From Streptacidiphilus jiangxiensis (GTDB lineage: Bacteria > Actinomycetota > Actinomycetes > Streptomycetales > Streptomycetaceae), in contig NZ_FOAZ01000014.1 in NCBI RefSeq assembly GCF_900109465.1, positions 124,001 to 188,000 on the forward strand: a stretch of DNA of 64,000 nt, given 5' to 3'. The notes beneath the pieces are model-generated. The model made no database searches. It was not told where the DNA came from and worked only from the letters and a program-made list of their open reading frames with translations. Below are positions 40,968 to 49,658 of this stretch, in pieces (within the stretch, counting starts at the first letter, position 1; each line of letters opens with the position of its first letter). Position numbers and translations under genes: made by a program.

Positions 40968-42305
40968 ATGACGTACCGTCGGGTCCGACCGCGGCTGCTG
41001 GGTGGGTTGTTGTCGCTGGGCGTGGTGGCCGGGCTGGGTCTTGCCGTCGCGCCCGGGGCGCACGCGGACGACGGGCACACGCCGGGGTCCTCCACCGACT
41101 ACGCGTTCCCGGCCGGGACGAGGCCGCTGCACGACGTGACCTGGACGACGACGCCCACCGTGGACCCGGGCTGGACCGCGGACGTCTTCTGGAGCCACCA
41201 GTTCGACCTGGACGACGGCCGGACCGGCTCCATCGGCCTGCGGAGCAACGGCGGCGACCCGCGCTGGATGCTCTTCTCCGTCCGGAACGCCACCCAGGCG
41301 GTGCCGGGTGCGGGCAGCCACTGCGAGAGCTTCGGCGGCGAGGGCACCGGTGAGCACTGCGCCGCCACCGTCGACTGGACCACCGGCCACACCTACGCCT
41401 TCACCGTCAGCGCCGTCGGCGACGGCTGGTTCGAAGGCAAGGTGACCGACCAGCAGACCCGCAGGACCATCGTCCTCGGCCGGATCAGGACCACCGCCCA
41501 CGCGGTCTCCACGCAGAACATGGTCGACCGGACCGAGTACGTCGAGTGGAACGACCCGCGCTCCACCTGCTACGACCAGCCCGGCTCCGGCGTCCGGTTC
41601 GGCCTGCCGAGCGGCGACGGCGGCCGGGTGCACGCCGGGGTGTCCGGCACCGGGCTCGGCCCCGCCTGCGACCCGCAGTCGCGGGTCGCCCGCGTCGCGG
41701 GCGGCAGCGTCCAGCGGAACGGGATCGGCAACTCGGTGCGGGGCGAGGTGGGCAAGGGCAAGGCGTGCCTGGGCGTGCACGGGACCGTCGCGGACGGGGT
41801 CGTGGCGGCTCTCGTCCCGTGTCTGCCGAGGGCGGACCGCGGCTGGGTGCACGGGTCCGACGGCACGCTGCGGCTGCCGTCGAACTACTGCCTGGGCGAC
41901 GGCCGGACCGGCGTCCGGATCCGTGACTGCAAGGGCGCGAAGGACTCCGGCCGGGTCACCGATCCGGCGAAGCTGTGGACCTACGACCCGGCCCGCGGCG
42001 AGCTGCGCAACCGGCAGACGGGCCGGTGCCTGGCGGCCGACGGCTCCGGCCTCGCCTCGCGTCGCTGCTCGGCCGACCCGAGCGACCGGGGGTGGACCCT
42101 GCCGACACTCGACGGGCGGACGCCGCGCACCCCGCAGGCCGGAGCCCTGTCCGCGTCCGCGGTCTCCCTGGACCCGACCGGCCTGCTCGCCCGGACCGGT
42201 GTCGACGGTCGGGTCCTGGCGACAGCCCTGGCCTCCGTCGGCCTGGTCGCGGCGGGGTCGACGGTGGTGCTGCTGGTCCGGCGGCGGCGCCGCGACGCGC
42301 GCTGA
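40968..42305 (+). CDS. Secreted ricin-type lectin with LAXTG sortase signal
   Basis: This is a 445-aa exported protein. The signal peptide is MTYRRVRPRLLGGLLSLGVV and onward, cleaved near AHA|D. Residues about 40-230 resemble a DUF3472-type beta domain (YAFPAGTRPLHDVTWTTTPT at its start). About 255-375 is a ricin-B beta-trefoil with repeated C-L units (KACLGVHG, NYCLGDG, GRCLAADG). The C-terminus has LARTG (407-411), a hydrophobic helix (417-437) and RRRRRDAR. That is the order of a class E sortase substrate (LAXTG) linked to the wall. It probably binds a polysaccharide at the cell surface. A serine-protease-type lipoprotein gene follows. Confidence 0.82.
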   Translation: MTYRRVRPRLLGGLLSLGVVAGLGLAVAPGAHADDGHTPGSSTDYAFPAGTRPLHDVTWTTTPTVDPGWTADVFWSHQFDLDDGRTGSIGLRSNGGDPRWMLFSVRNATQAVPGAGSHCESFGGEGTGEHCAATVDWTTGHTYAFTVSAVGDGWFEGKVTDQQTRRTIVLGRIRTTAHAVSTQNMVDRTEYVEWNDPRSTCYDQPGSGVRFGLPSGDGGRVHAGVSGTGLGPACDPQSRVARVAGGSVQRNGIGNSVRGEVGKGKACLGVHGTVADGVVAALVPCLPRADRGWVHGSDGTLRLPSNYCLGDGRTGVRIRDCKGAKDSGRVTDPAKLWTYDPARGELRNRQTGRCLAADGSGLASRRCSADPSDRGWTLPTLDGRTPRTPQAGALSASAVSLDPTGLLARTGVDGRVLATALASVGLVAAGSTVVLLVRRRRRDAR

Positions 42306-42418
42306 CGCGCGCCGAAGCCCCGGCCCTCATCAAAACCTCAGCCCGGCCACCCCACGCTGCAAGCAGCGTCGCACCGCTCGGTGACGCGCCCGGCTCGACA
42401 CGGACGGACAGATCCACC

Positions 42419-44026
42419 ATGCACGCACCCAGGTCCACCGGAACCATACGCGCGGCCCTCGCCGCCGCGGTCGCAGGCGCCGCCGCCCTCGCGGGCTGCG
42501 CACCGCAGCTGACGGTACCCACTGCGCACACCGACCCCCTCCAGCGGTTCTACGCGCAGAAGCTCACCTGGACGGCCTGCGGGGAACTGCAGTGCGCGCG
42601 CCTGACGGTCCCGATGGACTACACGCACCCGGGCAACGGCAAGACGTTCAGCCTGCCGCTGGCGAAGGCTGCGGCGACCCACCCGTCGGCCAGGATCGGT
42701 TCGCTGGTGTTCGATCCCGGCGGCCCCGGCGCGTCCGGCGTCGCCACGCTGAAGGCGGGCGGGACGGACTCCTTCAGCGCCACGGTGCGCGCCCGGTTCG
42801 ACATCGTCGGCTTCGACCCGCGCGGGGTCGCCGGGAGCCGGCCGTCCGTGGACTGCGGCGACAGCGGTCCTGCGGCGACTCCCACCGGCGACCCCGCCAC
42901 CGCCCCCGACCCGGCCACCGACGCAGCCCCGCTCGTCCCGCGGACCGCCGCCGACCGCGGGGCCGCCGTCGCGAGCGCGGACGCCGGCACGGCCGCCTGC
43001 CTGGCCCACAGCGGGGACCTGCTGCGCCACGTCGGCACCGAGGACGCCGCCCGCGACCTCGACGTGCTGCGCGCCGCCCTCGGCGACCCGAAGCTGAGCT
43101 ACCTGGGCTGGTCCTACGGCACCTACCTGGGCACCGTCTACGGCGAGCTGTTCCCGCAGCGCGTCCGCGCGCTGGTGCTGGACGGGGCCGTCGACCCGAG
43201 CAAGGACTGGGCCGCGCGCGACCTCGAACAGGGCGCGGCCTTCGCGCACGCGGTCGACGCCTACGCGGACCGGTGCGCCACGGTCGTCACCACCGGCTGC
43301 CCGGCCGGAGGCGACCCCGCAGGGATCCGGCGGGTCCTCGCCGACCTCGCCACGCGGACTGCAACCGACCCGCTCCCCGTGCAGGGCGGCAAGCAGCCGC
43401 CGCTCGACGCCGTGACCTTCAACAGCGCGCTCACCACGGCGATGTACACGCCGGAGGCCCAGTGGCAGGAGCTGTCCGACGGCCTGCGGGCCGCGGCCGA
43501 ACAGGGTGACGGGACCGGGCTCGCCACGCTCGCGCGGTCCGGCACGAACCTCCAGGACGACGGATCCAGCCCCTCGCCCGGAGCCGCGACTCCCTCGCAG
43601 GACGAGCAGGCGCCCGACAACAGCACCGCCGCGCTCACCGCCGTCGACTGCCTCGACGTCCCGCACCCCCGTGCCCCGGACGCCTACTGGCGGCTCCTGG
43701 ACCGCGCGACCGCCTCCTCCGGTGACTACGGCGCCACCACCGTCCTGTCCGACCTCGCCTGTCGCACCTGGCCCGCCGGGACGGCCGAGCCGCACCGCGT
43801 CCACGCGCCCGGACTGCCGCCGGTGCTGGTCGTCGGCACCACGGGCGACCCGGCCACGCCGTACCAGGACGCGCAGAGCCTCGCGGCGCAGCTCCCGCAC
43901 GGCATGCTGCTGACCTACGACGGCCTGGGCCACACCGCCTACGGCCGCAGCAACGGCTGCGTCACCGACGCCGTCGACGGCTTCCTCGTCGACCTGCGTC
44001 CCGTCGCGGACGGCACGACGTGCTGA
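42419..44026 (+). CDS. Tripeptidyl-aminopeptidase-like lipoprotein (alpha/beta hydrolase)
   Basis: This is a 535-aa exported hydrolase of the Tap/SlpD family that removes short N-terminal peptides. The N-terminus MHAPRSTGTIRAALAAAVAG ends in lipobox ALAGC. VFDPGGPGASGVATLKAGG is the oxyanion-side motif, YLGWSYGTYLGTVYGELFP holds the nucleophile Ser (G-W-S-Y-G), and the late VVGTTGDPATPYQDAQSLAA and YDGLGHTAYGRSNGCV hold the Asp and His. A C-terminal TAP-like domain with Cys is present. ATG at 42419. The next gene overlaps it by 7 bases. Confidence 0.92.
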   Translation: MHAPRSTGTIRAALAAAVAGAAALAGCAPQLTVPTAHTDPLQRFYAQKLTWTACGELQCARLTVPMDYTHPGNGKTFSLPLAKAAATHPSARIGSLVFDPGGPGASGVATLKAGGTDSFSATVRARFDIVGFDPRGVAGSRPSVDCGDSGPAATPTGDPATAPDPATDAAPLVPRTAADRGAAVASADAGTAACLAHSGDLLRHVGTEDAARDLDVLRAALGDPKLSYLGWSYGTYLGTVYGELFPQRVRALVLDGAVDPSKDWAARDLEQGAAFAHAVDAYADRCATVVTTGCPAGGDPAGIRRVLADLATRTATDPLPVQGGKQPPLDAVTFNSALTTAMYTPEAQWQELSDGLRAAAEQGDGTGLATLARSGTNLQDDGSSPSPGAATPSQDEQAPDNSTAALTAVDCLDVPHPRAPDAYWRLLDRATASSGDYGATTVLSDLACRTWPAGTAEPHRVHAPGLPPVLVVGTTGDPATPYQDAQSLAAQLPHGMLLTYDGLGHTAYGRSNGCVTDAVDGFLVDLRPVADGTTC

Positions 44027-44532
44027 GCGTCGCGTACCCGTACCGGATCCAGGGCCGGACCGGGGACCGGATCGTCCTGTGGCGGCCGGGGACGGGTGAC
44101 GCACCCGACACGCTGGCCCTGGACGGCGACGCCCGGCTGCTGACCTTCGGCTCGCGGACCGAACTGGACGCCCACTGCGCGGCGCACGGCCTGCACCTCG
44201 TCCCGGACGGCGAGGCGGAGCTCGACCTGGAACCGGTCCGCGCGTGGGTGCACGCGCCCGTGCCGGACCCGGCCCTGGCCGGTGCGCTGCTGGCCGCGTG
44301 GAACTTCTTCGACGACCTGGCCCGCAGCCTGCCGCCGGGCCTCGGCCCCGGGCTGCCGGCGCAGGGCGCGGTGCACGATGCCGCCTACGAGAAGTTCTTC
44401 CACGGCAGCGCCCTGGATCCGGCCGCGGGCGCGCACGCCTGGTCGCCGGACGAACGCGCGGCGGTGCGCGAGCTGCTGCGCGCCGGGCTGACGCTGTGGC
44501 GGTCGGCGTCGGGAAGGAGCGCCGACCGGTGA
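44020..44532 (+). CDS. Hypothetical cytoplasmic protein (170 aa)
   Basis: No family is recognised. It begins MLSVAYPYRIQGRTGDRIVL, with an all-beta start and a helical second half (AGALLAAWNFFDDLARSLPP, then FFHGSALDPA and ELLRAGLTLWRSA). The GTG at 44020 overlaps the stop of the peptidase gene by 7 bases, so it is probably co-translated. No signal peptide or membrane segment is seen. The response-regulator gene starts 38 bases later. Confidence 0.72.
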   Translation: MLSVAYPYRIQGRTGDRIVLWRPGTGDAPDTLALDGDARLLTFGSRTELDAHCAAHGLHLVPDGEAELDLEPVRAWVHAPVPDPALAGALLAAWNFFDDLARSLPPGLGPGLPAQGAVHDAAYEKFFHGSALDPAAGAHAWSPDERAAVRELLRAGLTLWRSASGRSADR

Positions 44533-44570
44533 GGAAAAGCGCGCCCGACCTGGGCGGATATTCTGATCCT

Positions 44571-45254
44571 ATGCGCGTACTGGTGGTCGACGACGACGAG
44601 GACCTGCGTTTCTCGGTCGTGGCCGCGCTCCGCTCCGACGGCCTGGCCGTGGACGAGGCGGCGGACCTGCCGGCCGCCGACGAGGCGCTGTTCGTGACCG
44701 CCTACGACTGCGCCGTCTTCGACCGCGGGCTGCCCTCCGGCGACGCCCTGGACTACGTGCGCGAGCTCCGGCGCTCCGGCCGCAACGTCCCGGTGCTCTT
44801 CCTCACCGCGCGGGACGAGGTCGCCGACCGCGTCGACGGCTTCGCGGCCGGTGGCGACGACTACCTCGTGAAGCCCTTCGCCGCGCCGGAACTGATCGCG
44901 CGCGTGCGCAACCTGTGCCGCCGTTCCGGCGGCGTGCGACCGACGACCACCCGGGTGGGCGATCTGGAGGTGGACGCCGCACGGCGGCAGGTCCGTCGCG
45001 CGGGGGTGCTGCTGCCGCTGACCGCCAAGGAGTTCGCGCTGCTGGAGCTGCTCGCGGCCCGACCGGACGAGGCGGTGCCGCGGGGCGAGCTGATCGAGAA
45101 GTGCTGGGACGAGATGGCCGAGCCCAACTCCAACGTGGTCGAGGTGCTGGTCTCCCAGCTGCGCCGCAAGCTCGGCGACCCGCCGCTGATCCACACCGTG
45201 CGCGGCGTCGGCTACCGCCTCGCCGCCGATCCGCACGCCGCGCCCGCCGGGTGA
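44571..45254 (+). CDS. OmpR/PhoB-family response regulator
   Basis: This is a 227-aa response regulator. The receiver domain MRVLVVDDDEDLRFSVVAAL has the acidic pocket, the phospho-acceptor Asp in CAVFDRGLPSGD, Thr in FLTARDE and Lys in DDYLVKPF. A winged-helix DNA-binding domain (about 125-220) ends LIHTVRGVGYRLA. ATG at 44571. Its stop overlaps the kinase start (GTGA at 45251-45254), giving a standard two-component pair. Targets are unknown; the adjacent upstream peptidase and lectin genes are candidates. Confidence 0.95.
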   Translation: MRVLVVDDDEDLRFSVVAALRSDGLAVDEAADLPAADEALFVTAYDCAVFDRGLPSGDALDYVRELRRSGRNVPVLFLTARDEVADRVDGFAAGGDDYLVKPFAAPELIARVRNLCRRSGGVRPTTTRVGDLEVDAARRQVRRAGVLLPLTAKEFALLELLAARPDEAVPRGELIEKCWDEMAEPNSNVVEVLVSQLRRKLGDPPLIHTVRGVGYRLAADPHAAPAG

Positions 45255-46513
45255 ACGCGCCCACCCGGGTCCGACGTCTGCGACGCCGGCTCACCGCCCT
45301 GTACGCGCTCACCAGCGCCGTCGGCCTGGTCGGGCTGGCGACGTTCGCCGTGCACAGCGACGCCGTCTCCCGGCACAAGGAGCTCGACAGTTCACTCAAC
45401 ATCGCCACCTCGCAGGCGATGTCGGGGATCAGCTACACCGCCGACGGCAAGGTGGACGCGAGCACCATGCTCGGCTACCTCTCGCCCGACTGCCCCTCGC
45501 TCTTCGTCTACCTGGACCTGAACCACAAGGTCACCCGCGGCTACGCGCCCCCGTACCCGTGCGCGCACGTCGCCGACGCCGACCTGAGGGCCGCCACCGA
45601 GCAGTTGGTCCGCACGAACGACGCCGCCACCTACCGGAGCGTCCGCGGCACCGACGGTCACCCGCTCCGGCTCTACGCCGACGCGTTCGACGACGACAAC
45701 AACACCACCGTCGGCGCGGTCATCGCCGTCGCCGACACCTCCTCCGACGAGGCCGCCCACCAGCACCTGGAGCTGCTGCTGTACTCCGGCTGCGCGGTCC
45801 TGGTGCTGATCTCCGCCGTGATCGGCCACCTGCTCTCCGGCCGGGCCACCCGGCCCGCGCTGGCCGCGATCCGGCAGCAGGAGGAGTTCCTCGCCGACAC
45901 CGCCCACGACCTGCGCTCCCCCGCCGCCGCGCTGCGCGGCCTGGCCGAGACGGCGCTGCGCGACGACTCCGCCCGCGACGCGGCCCTCCAGCGCACCGTC
46001 CGCCTGGCCGGCCGGATGGGCGAGCTGGTCGACGACCTGCTGACGCGCGCCCGTCTCAGCAGCGGCACGGCGGACGTCGCCGCCGAGCCGGTCCGGCTGG
46101 ACCTGCTCGTCGAGGCGGCGGCCGAGGACGCGCGGGCATCGGCCTCCTCCGCCGACACGATCACGCTGACGGCCCAGCCGGTGATCGTCACCGGCGACCC
46201 GGCGCTGCTGCGCCGCGCGGTCGGCAACCTCCTCGGCAACGCCCTCACCCACGGCCACCGGCCCGGCGAGCCCGCCCACGTGGCACTGACCGTCGACGCC
46301 GACGGCACCGTCACCGTCGACGACGCCGGCCCCGGCATCCCGCCGGGCGTGGCGGAATCCCTCTTCGAGCGGTTCCGCAGCGGCTCCGGCTCCACGGGCC
46401 TCGGCCTCTCCATCGCCTCCTGGGTCGCCCGTGCCCACGGCGGCAAACTGACCGCCGGCCCCTCACCCCTGGGCGGCGCCCGCTTCACCCTGCGGGTCGC
46501 CACCCGGCGTTGA
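45251..46513 (+). CDS. Sensor histidine kinase
   Basis: This is a 420-aa membrane kinase. TM1 is ALYALTSAVGLVGLATFAVH (about 15-34). An extracytoplasmic sensor of about 130 residues contains a Cys pair (PDCPSLFVYLDL, PPYPCAHV). TM2 is LLLYSGCAVLVLISAVIGHL. The H-box FLADTAHDLRSPAAALRGL holds the phospho-His; the usual E after the His is D. The N-box is VGNLLGNALTHG and the G-boxes DDAGPGIP and GSTGLGLSI. The GTG start is coupled to the response regulator. The signal is unknown; the two sensor Cys suggest a disulfide outside the cell. Confidence 0.94.
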   Translation: MNAPTRVRRLRRRLTALYALTSAVGLVGLATFAVHSDAVSRHKELDSSLNIATSQAMSGISYTADGKVDASTMLGYLSPDCPSLFVYLDLNHKVTRGYAPPYPCAHVADADLRAATEQLVRTNDAATYRSVRGTDGHPLRLYADAFDDDNNTTVGAVIAVADTSSDEAAHQHLELLLYSGCAVLVLISAVIGHLLSGRATRPALAAIRQQEEFLADTAHDLRSPAAALRGLAETALRDDSARDAALQRTVRLAGRMGELVDDLLTRARLSSGTADVAAEPVRLDLLVEAAAEDARASASSADTITLTAQPVIVTGDPALLRRAVGNLLGNALTHGHRPGEPAHVALTVDADGTVTVDDAGPGIPPGVAESLFERFRSGSGSTGLGLSIASWVARAHGGKLTAGPSPLGGARFTLRVATRR

Positions 46514-46529
46514 GGCCCCCGTACGCGAA

Positions 46530-46559
46530 GGTCCCGGCCCCTGAGCAGGGGCCGGGACC
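46530..46559. terminator. Bidirectional hairpin terminator
   Basis: GGTCCCGGCCCC (46530-46541) pairs with GGGGCCGGGACC (46548-46559), extended by an inner T-A pair, leaving loop GAGC. It lies between the convergent histidine kinase and phosphoesterase genes and has no long T-run, as is usual in streptomycetes. Confidence 0.75.
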
Positions 46560-46573
46560 GCTCTGTCGGTGCG

Positions 46574-48481
46574 TCAGCCGCGGCGGACGGGCTGCCAGAT
46601 GCCCGTGACGGGCTGGGCGTAGAGGTCGTTCTTGGTCAGGCTGGGCAGGTGCAGTGCCGCCTCGATGGTGCGCAGCATGCTGTAGTGCGTGTAGCGCAGG
46701 TCGCTGGTGGAGCCGGCGCGGACGCCCTGGGAGCCGAGGACCAGCGTGGGGATGCGCTGCAGCTGCTGCTGGCCGTCGGCCGCGTCCTCGTCCCAGGTGA
46801 GGATGAGCAGCGAGCGCTGGCTCTTCCAGGCCGGGGAGTTGAAGATCGGCGTGAGGGTGTTCTTCAGCCAGGTGTCGCCGGCGGCGACGCCGCAGCCCTC
46901 CATGTCGTCGCAGTCGTCGGCGCTGAGCCAGGAGAACGTCGGCGTGGTGGAGGTCTTCTGCAGGTCAGTCGTCAGCTGGGTCTGCGGCAGCAGGTGGGCC
47001 TTGCAGTTGGCCGGGTTGTCCTTGACGTCCTTGAAGAAGTAGAATGGCAGGTCGTCGATGGTGTAGGCGCCATGGGCGGTGGTGTCGCAGGGGCCGGCCG
47101 CGTTCTCCATGTAGCCGCGCCAGCTGCCGCCCGCCTTGGTGACCAGGTCGCCGATGTGCGGCGCGTCGACGGTGCTCGCGAACGGGGTGTTGTCGTTGAC
47201 GCCGAAGAGGCTGCCGCCGGCGAGGGCCACGTAGTTGGGGTCGCTGGGGTGGGTCTCGGCGATCGCGTTCGTGAGGTTCGCGCCCTTGGGGACCAGGCTG
47301 TTGACGAACGGCGCGGACTTGTTGCCGATGATGCCGTTGTAGTCCTGGTTCTCCATCATGACGACGAAGACGTGGTCGTAGCCGGGCACGTGCGCGACGG
47401 GCGGCTTGACGGGCTTCGGGGCCGGGACGGGCGCGGAGATGTGCAGGGCCAGGTTGTCGACGTAGCCCTGGGCGTGGCCGAGGCGGTCGTGCGGCTGCGG
47501 GCCGGTGATCGTCATGACCGTGCGGACCTTGCGGGTGCCGCGCGGCAGCTTGCCGATCGCCTGCTCGGGCAGCAGCTCGGTGGCGAAGCCGCGCATCTGG
47601 CGGGTGACCGGGCCGAGCGTGGCGTGGCCCAGGACCTTGCCGTGGGCGTCGAGGAAGTAGCTGGTGACGGAGGACTCGTCAGTGATCGCGCCGGAACCGC
47701 CGAGGTAGCCGGTCAGGTCGTAGGTGACCTGGCCGCGGTCGATGCGCTTGGCGGCGGCCGAGACGTCGGCGGTCTGGGTGCCGGTGCTGACGCCGCCGCC
47801 ACCGCCCGAGAAGACGTTGTGGCCGCGGTTCTTCGGGCCGGGCGTGGTGGCGGTCGGGAAGTCGGTGATGCCCTCGCCGCCCTTGGCGCCGTAGGCGACG
47901 GAGTTGAGCAGGCCGGTGACCTGCCAGCCCGGCACGGTGTTGGTGTCGACGCCCACCTGCGTACCGGCGCCCGTCTCGGCGTCACCGTTCACGATCAGGT
48001 TCGGCCCGGGGCCGACCTTCGGAGCCGGCGGCTCGGGCGTCGGCTTCGGGGTGGGGGCCGCGTTGACGGCCAGGGCGATCGGCCCGGACAGCACGGTGTA
48101 GCCGTTGTTGGCGAACAGGTAGACCTGGTAGGTACCGGGGGTCAGCGCGCTGGTGTCGAAGGTGACGTTGCCGCTCGCGTCGGGGGTGTACTGCCAGCTG
48201 GTGGAGCTCTGCACGCCGGGCTTCGCGCCGGGCGCGTAGAGGCCGACCCAGTTGGTGGAGCTGAGGTCCGAGGCCGGCACCGCGTAGGCGAAGCCGACGG
48301 TGTCGCCCTTGTAGACCGGACCGGTGGTGGTCTCGGTGAGGGTGGGCGCCGACACGGAGGCGGTGGCGGGCGCGGGGAGCGCGACGGCCTGGTAGCCGCC
48401 CGCCGCGACGAGCGCGAGGGAGAGCGCGGCGGCGGCGACGAGGGCGCGATGCTTGCGAAGACCCGAAACTTGTTCAGACAT
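46574..48481 (-). CDS. Secreted phosphoesterase (phospholipase C/acid phosphatase-like)
   Basis: This is a 635-aa exported enzyme. The signal helix is in RALVAAAALSLALVAAGGYQ. An N-terminal beta domain of about 110 residues (TETTTGPVYKGDTVGFAYAV) follows, then a Pro-rich linker (PTPKPTPEPPAPKVGPGP) and a second beta domain (NLIVNGDAETGAGTQVGVDT). The catalytic phosphoesterase domain (PF04185 type) runs from about residue 370. It opens VFVVMMENQDYNGIIG (metal Glu-Asn) and has THPSDPNYVALAGG, DAPHIGDLV and LLILTWDEDAADG. Substrate may be phospholipid or phosphomonoester. ATG 48481 is the start. Its upstream 500-bp gap holds two perfect palindromes. Confidence 0.87.
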   Translation of the reverse strand: MSEQVSGLRKHRALVAAAALSLALVAAGGYQAVALPAPATASVSAPTLTETTTGPVYKGDTVGFAYAVPASDLSSTNWVGLYAPGAKPGVQSSTSWQYTPDASGNVTFDTSALTPGTYQVYLFANNGYTVLSGPIALAVNAAPTPKPTPEPPAPKVGPGPNLIVNGDAETGAGTQVGVDTNTVPGWQVTGLLNSVAYGAKGGEGITDFPTATTPGPKNRGHNVFSGGGGGVSTGTQTADVSAAAKRIDRGQVTYDLTGYLGGSGAITDESSVTSYFLDAHGKVLGHATLGPVTRQMRGFATELLPEQAIGKLPRGTRKVRTVMTITGPQPHDRLGHAQGYVDNLALHISAPVPAPKPVKPPVAHVPGYDHVFVVMMENQDYNGIIGNKSAPFVNSLVPKGANLTNAIAETHPSDPNYVALAGGSLFGVNDNTPFASTVDAPHIGDLVTKAGGSWRGYMENAAGPCDTTAHGAYTIDDLPFYFFKDVKDNPANCKAHLLPQTQLTTDLQKTSTTPTFSWLSADDCDDMEGCGVAAGDTWLKNTLTPIFNSPAWKSQRSLLILTWDEDAADGQQQLQRIPTLVLGSQGVRAGSTSDLRYTHYSMLRTIEAALHLPSLTKNDLYAQPVTGIWQPVRRG

Positions 48482-48668
48482 GTGGGCGATCCTGGCCGCC
48501 CTCACGGGGGTGAACGGCGGCGTCCGGGTAACGGACACCCGTCGCCGCGCGGAACACTTGGGCCGCCGGTCCGGACCTGACGTGACCCTCGAGTAGCGCG
48601 CTGTTCAATGCGGCAGAGAGCGCGCGAATCTCTTTCCACCATGGACCTTGACGCGGCATCCTCCTGGA

Positions 48669-48682
48669 CTTGTCCGGACAAG
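48669..48682. promoter_or_regulatory. 14-bp perfect palindrome, operator candidate
   Basis: CTTGTCCGGACAAG is a perfect palindrome in the phosphoesterase-TetR gap, 188 bases upstream of the phosphoesterase start. TTGTCCGGACAA-like sites are common TetR-family operators, and a TetR gene lies on the other side of the gap. The link to that regulator is inferred. Confidence 0.5.
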
Positions 48683-48740
48683 GTTCGAGAAGGAGTCGGG
48701 CATGGCGCCGTAGGGGGCCGGCTGCTCGGCGCTCCACGGG

Positions 48741-48768
48741 GCGCCGTTCCGGCGCGCCGGAACGGCGC
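48741..48768. repeat. 28-bp perfect palindrome
   Basis: The 28 bases from 48741 to 48768 equal their own reverse complement; the left half is GCGCCGTTCCGGCG and the right half CGCCGGAACGGCGC. There is no spacer, so it would form a cruciform or a loop-strained hairpin. It has no T-run. It could be an operator or a terminator-like barrier between the divergent promoters. Confidence 0.7.
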
Positions 48769-48988
48769 GACGCCCGGGTGATCGGGGCGGAACCACGGCG
48801 AGGGGTGTAAGACGAACCCTTCCCCGGCGCTGACCTGCGGCGATAGGCTGTCGGGACTGGTTTTGAGCGGCCAGTACGGCCCCGGTGCGACCCCCCGACG
48901 CCCCGGGGCCTCTTCCTGCCCCGGCCTCGCCCGCCCGCAACGGGCCGGTGCTGCTACGGTCCGTGTACCAGGCGACGGGGAGCACGTG

Positions 48989-49642
48989 GTGACCGAAGTG
49001 ACGGAGACATCAGGGCCGCGCTTGCGGCGGCAGCCGCAGCAGGCGCGCAGCCGCGCGCGGGTCGAGGCGGTGCTGACGGCCGCCGACCGGATCCTCACCA
49101 CGGACGGTTACGAGGCACTGACCATGCGCCGGATCGCCGACGACGCGGGGGTTCCGGTCGGCAGCATCTACCAGTTCTACCCGGACAAGGGCTCAGTGGT
49201 GTCCGCGCTCGGGGAGCGCTACATCGGCAGCTTCGAGGCCGCCATCGGCGCGCTCGTCGCGCAGGCCGACCGGGGTGAGCTCACCGACATGGTGGGCACG
49301 GTGGTGGACGTCTACGCCGACCTGTTCCGCGCGCAGCCGGGCTTCGTGACCCTGTGGTCCGGCCGCCACCTCAGCCCCGAGCTCGCGCGCGCCGACGAGG
49401 CCAACAACGCCGCCATCGCCGACGGCCTGCGCCGCATCATGGAGTCGTTGACGGGCCGGCCCGGAGGCGAGCTGATGGAGCGGGCGACCCGGATCATGGT
49501 CCGGGTCGCGGACACGGTCCTGCACGACGTGTTCCGGGCCGACGGCGAGGCCGACCCGGAACTGCTGACGGAACTCAAGCGCATGATGCGCCTGTACTGG
49601 GCGGACCTGCAGGCCGAGTTGGGGTCCGGCCCGCAGGGCTGA
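48989..49642 (+). CDS. TetR-family regulator
   Basis: This is a 217-aa TetR protein. LTAADRILTTDGYEALTMRR then IADDAGVPVGSIYQFYPDKG-S form the HTH, with the family G-S-I-Y-Q/H-Y/F-F end. The C-terminal part has HLSPELARADEANNAAIADG and RIMVRVADTVLHDVFRADGE, typical of the AcrR-like group. GTG 48989 was preferred because GGGGAG lies about seven bases upstream; GTG 48986 is the neighbour. It converges with the acylase gene (16 bp) and may regulate that gene, the phosphoesterase, or itself. Confidence 0.9.
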   Translation: MTEVTETSGPRLRRQPQQARSRARVEAVLTAADRILTTDGYEALTMRRIADDAGVPVGSIYQFYPDKGSVVSALGERYIGSFEAAIGALVAQADRGELTDMVGTVVDVYADLFRAQPGFVTLWSGRHLSPELARADEANNAAIADGLRRIMESLTGRPGGELMERATRIMVRVADTVLHDVFRADGEADPELLTELKRMMRLYWADLQAELGSGPQG

Positions 49643-49658
49643 TCTGGCCGCCCGTCAG

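Larger units (their letters stand above)
48482..48988. other. 507-bp intergenic region, no gene seen
   Basis: This divergent gap lies between the secreted phosphoesterase and the TetR gene. No plausible coding frame with a ribosome site is present. It contains the palindromes at 48669-48682 and 48741-48768, described separately, and an imperfect CCCCCCGACGCCCCGGGGCC run near 48893-48912. Confidence 0.5.
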
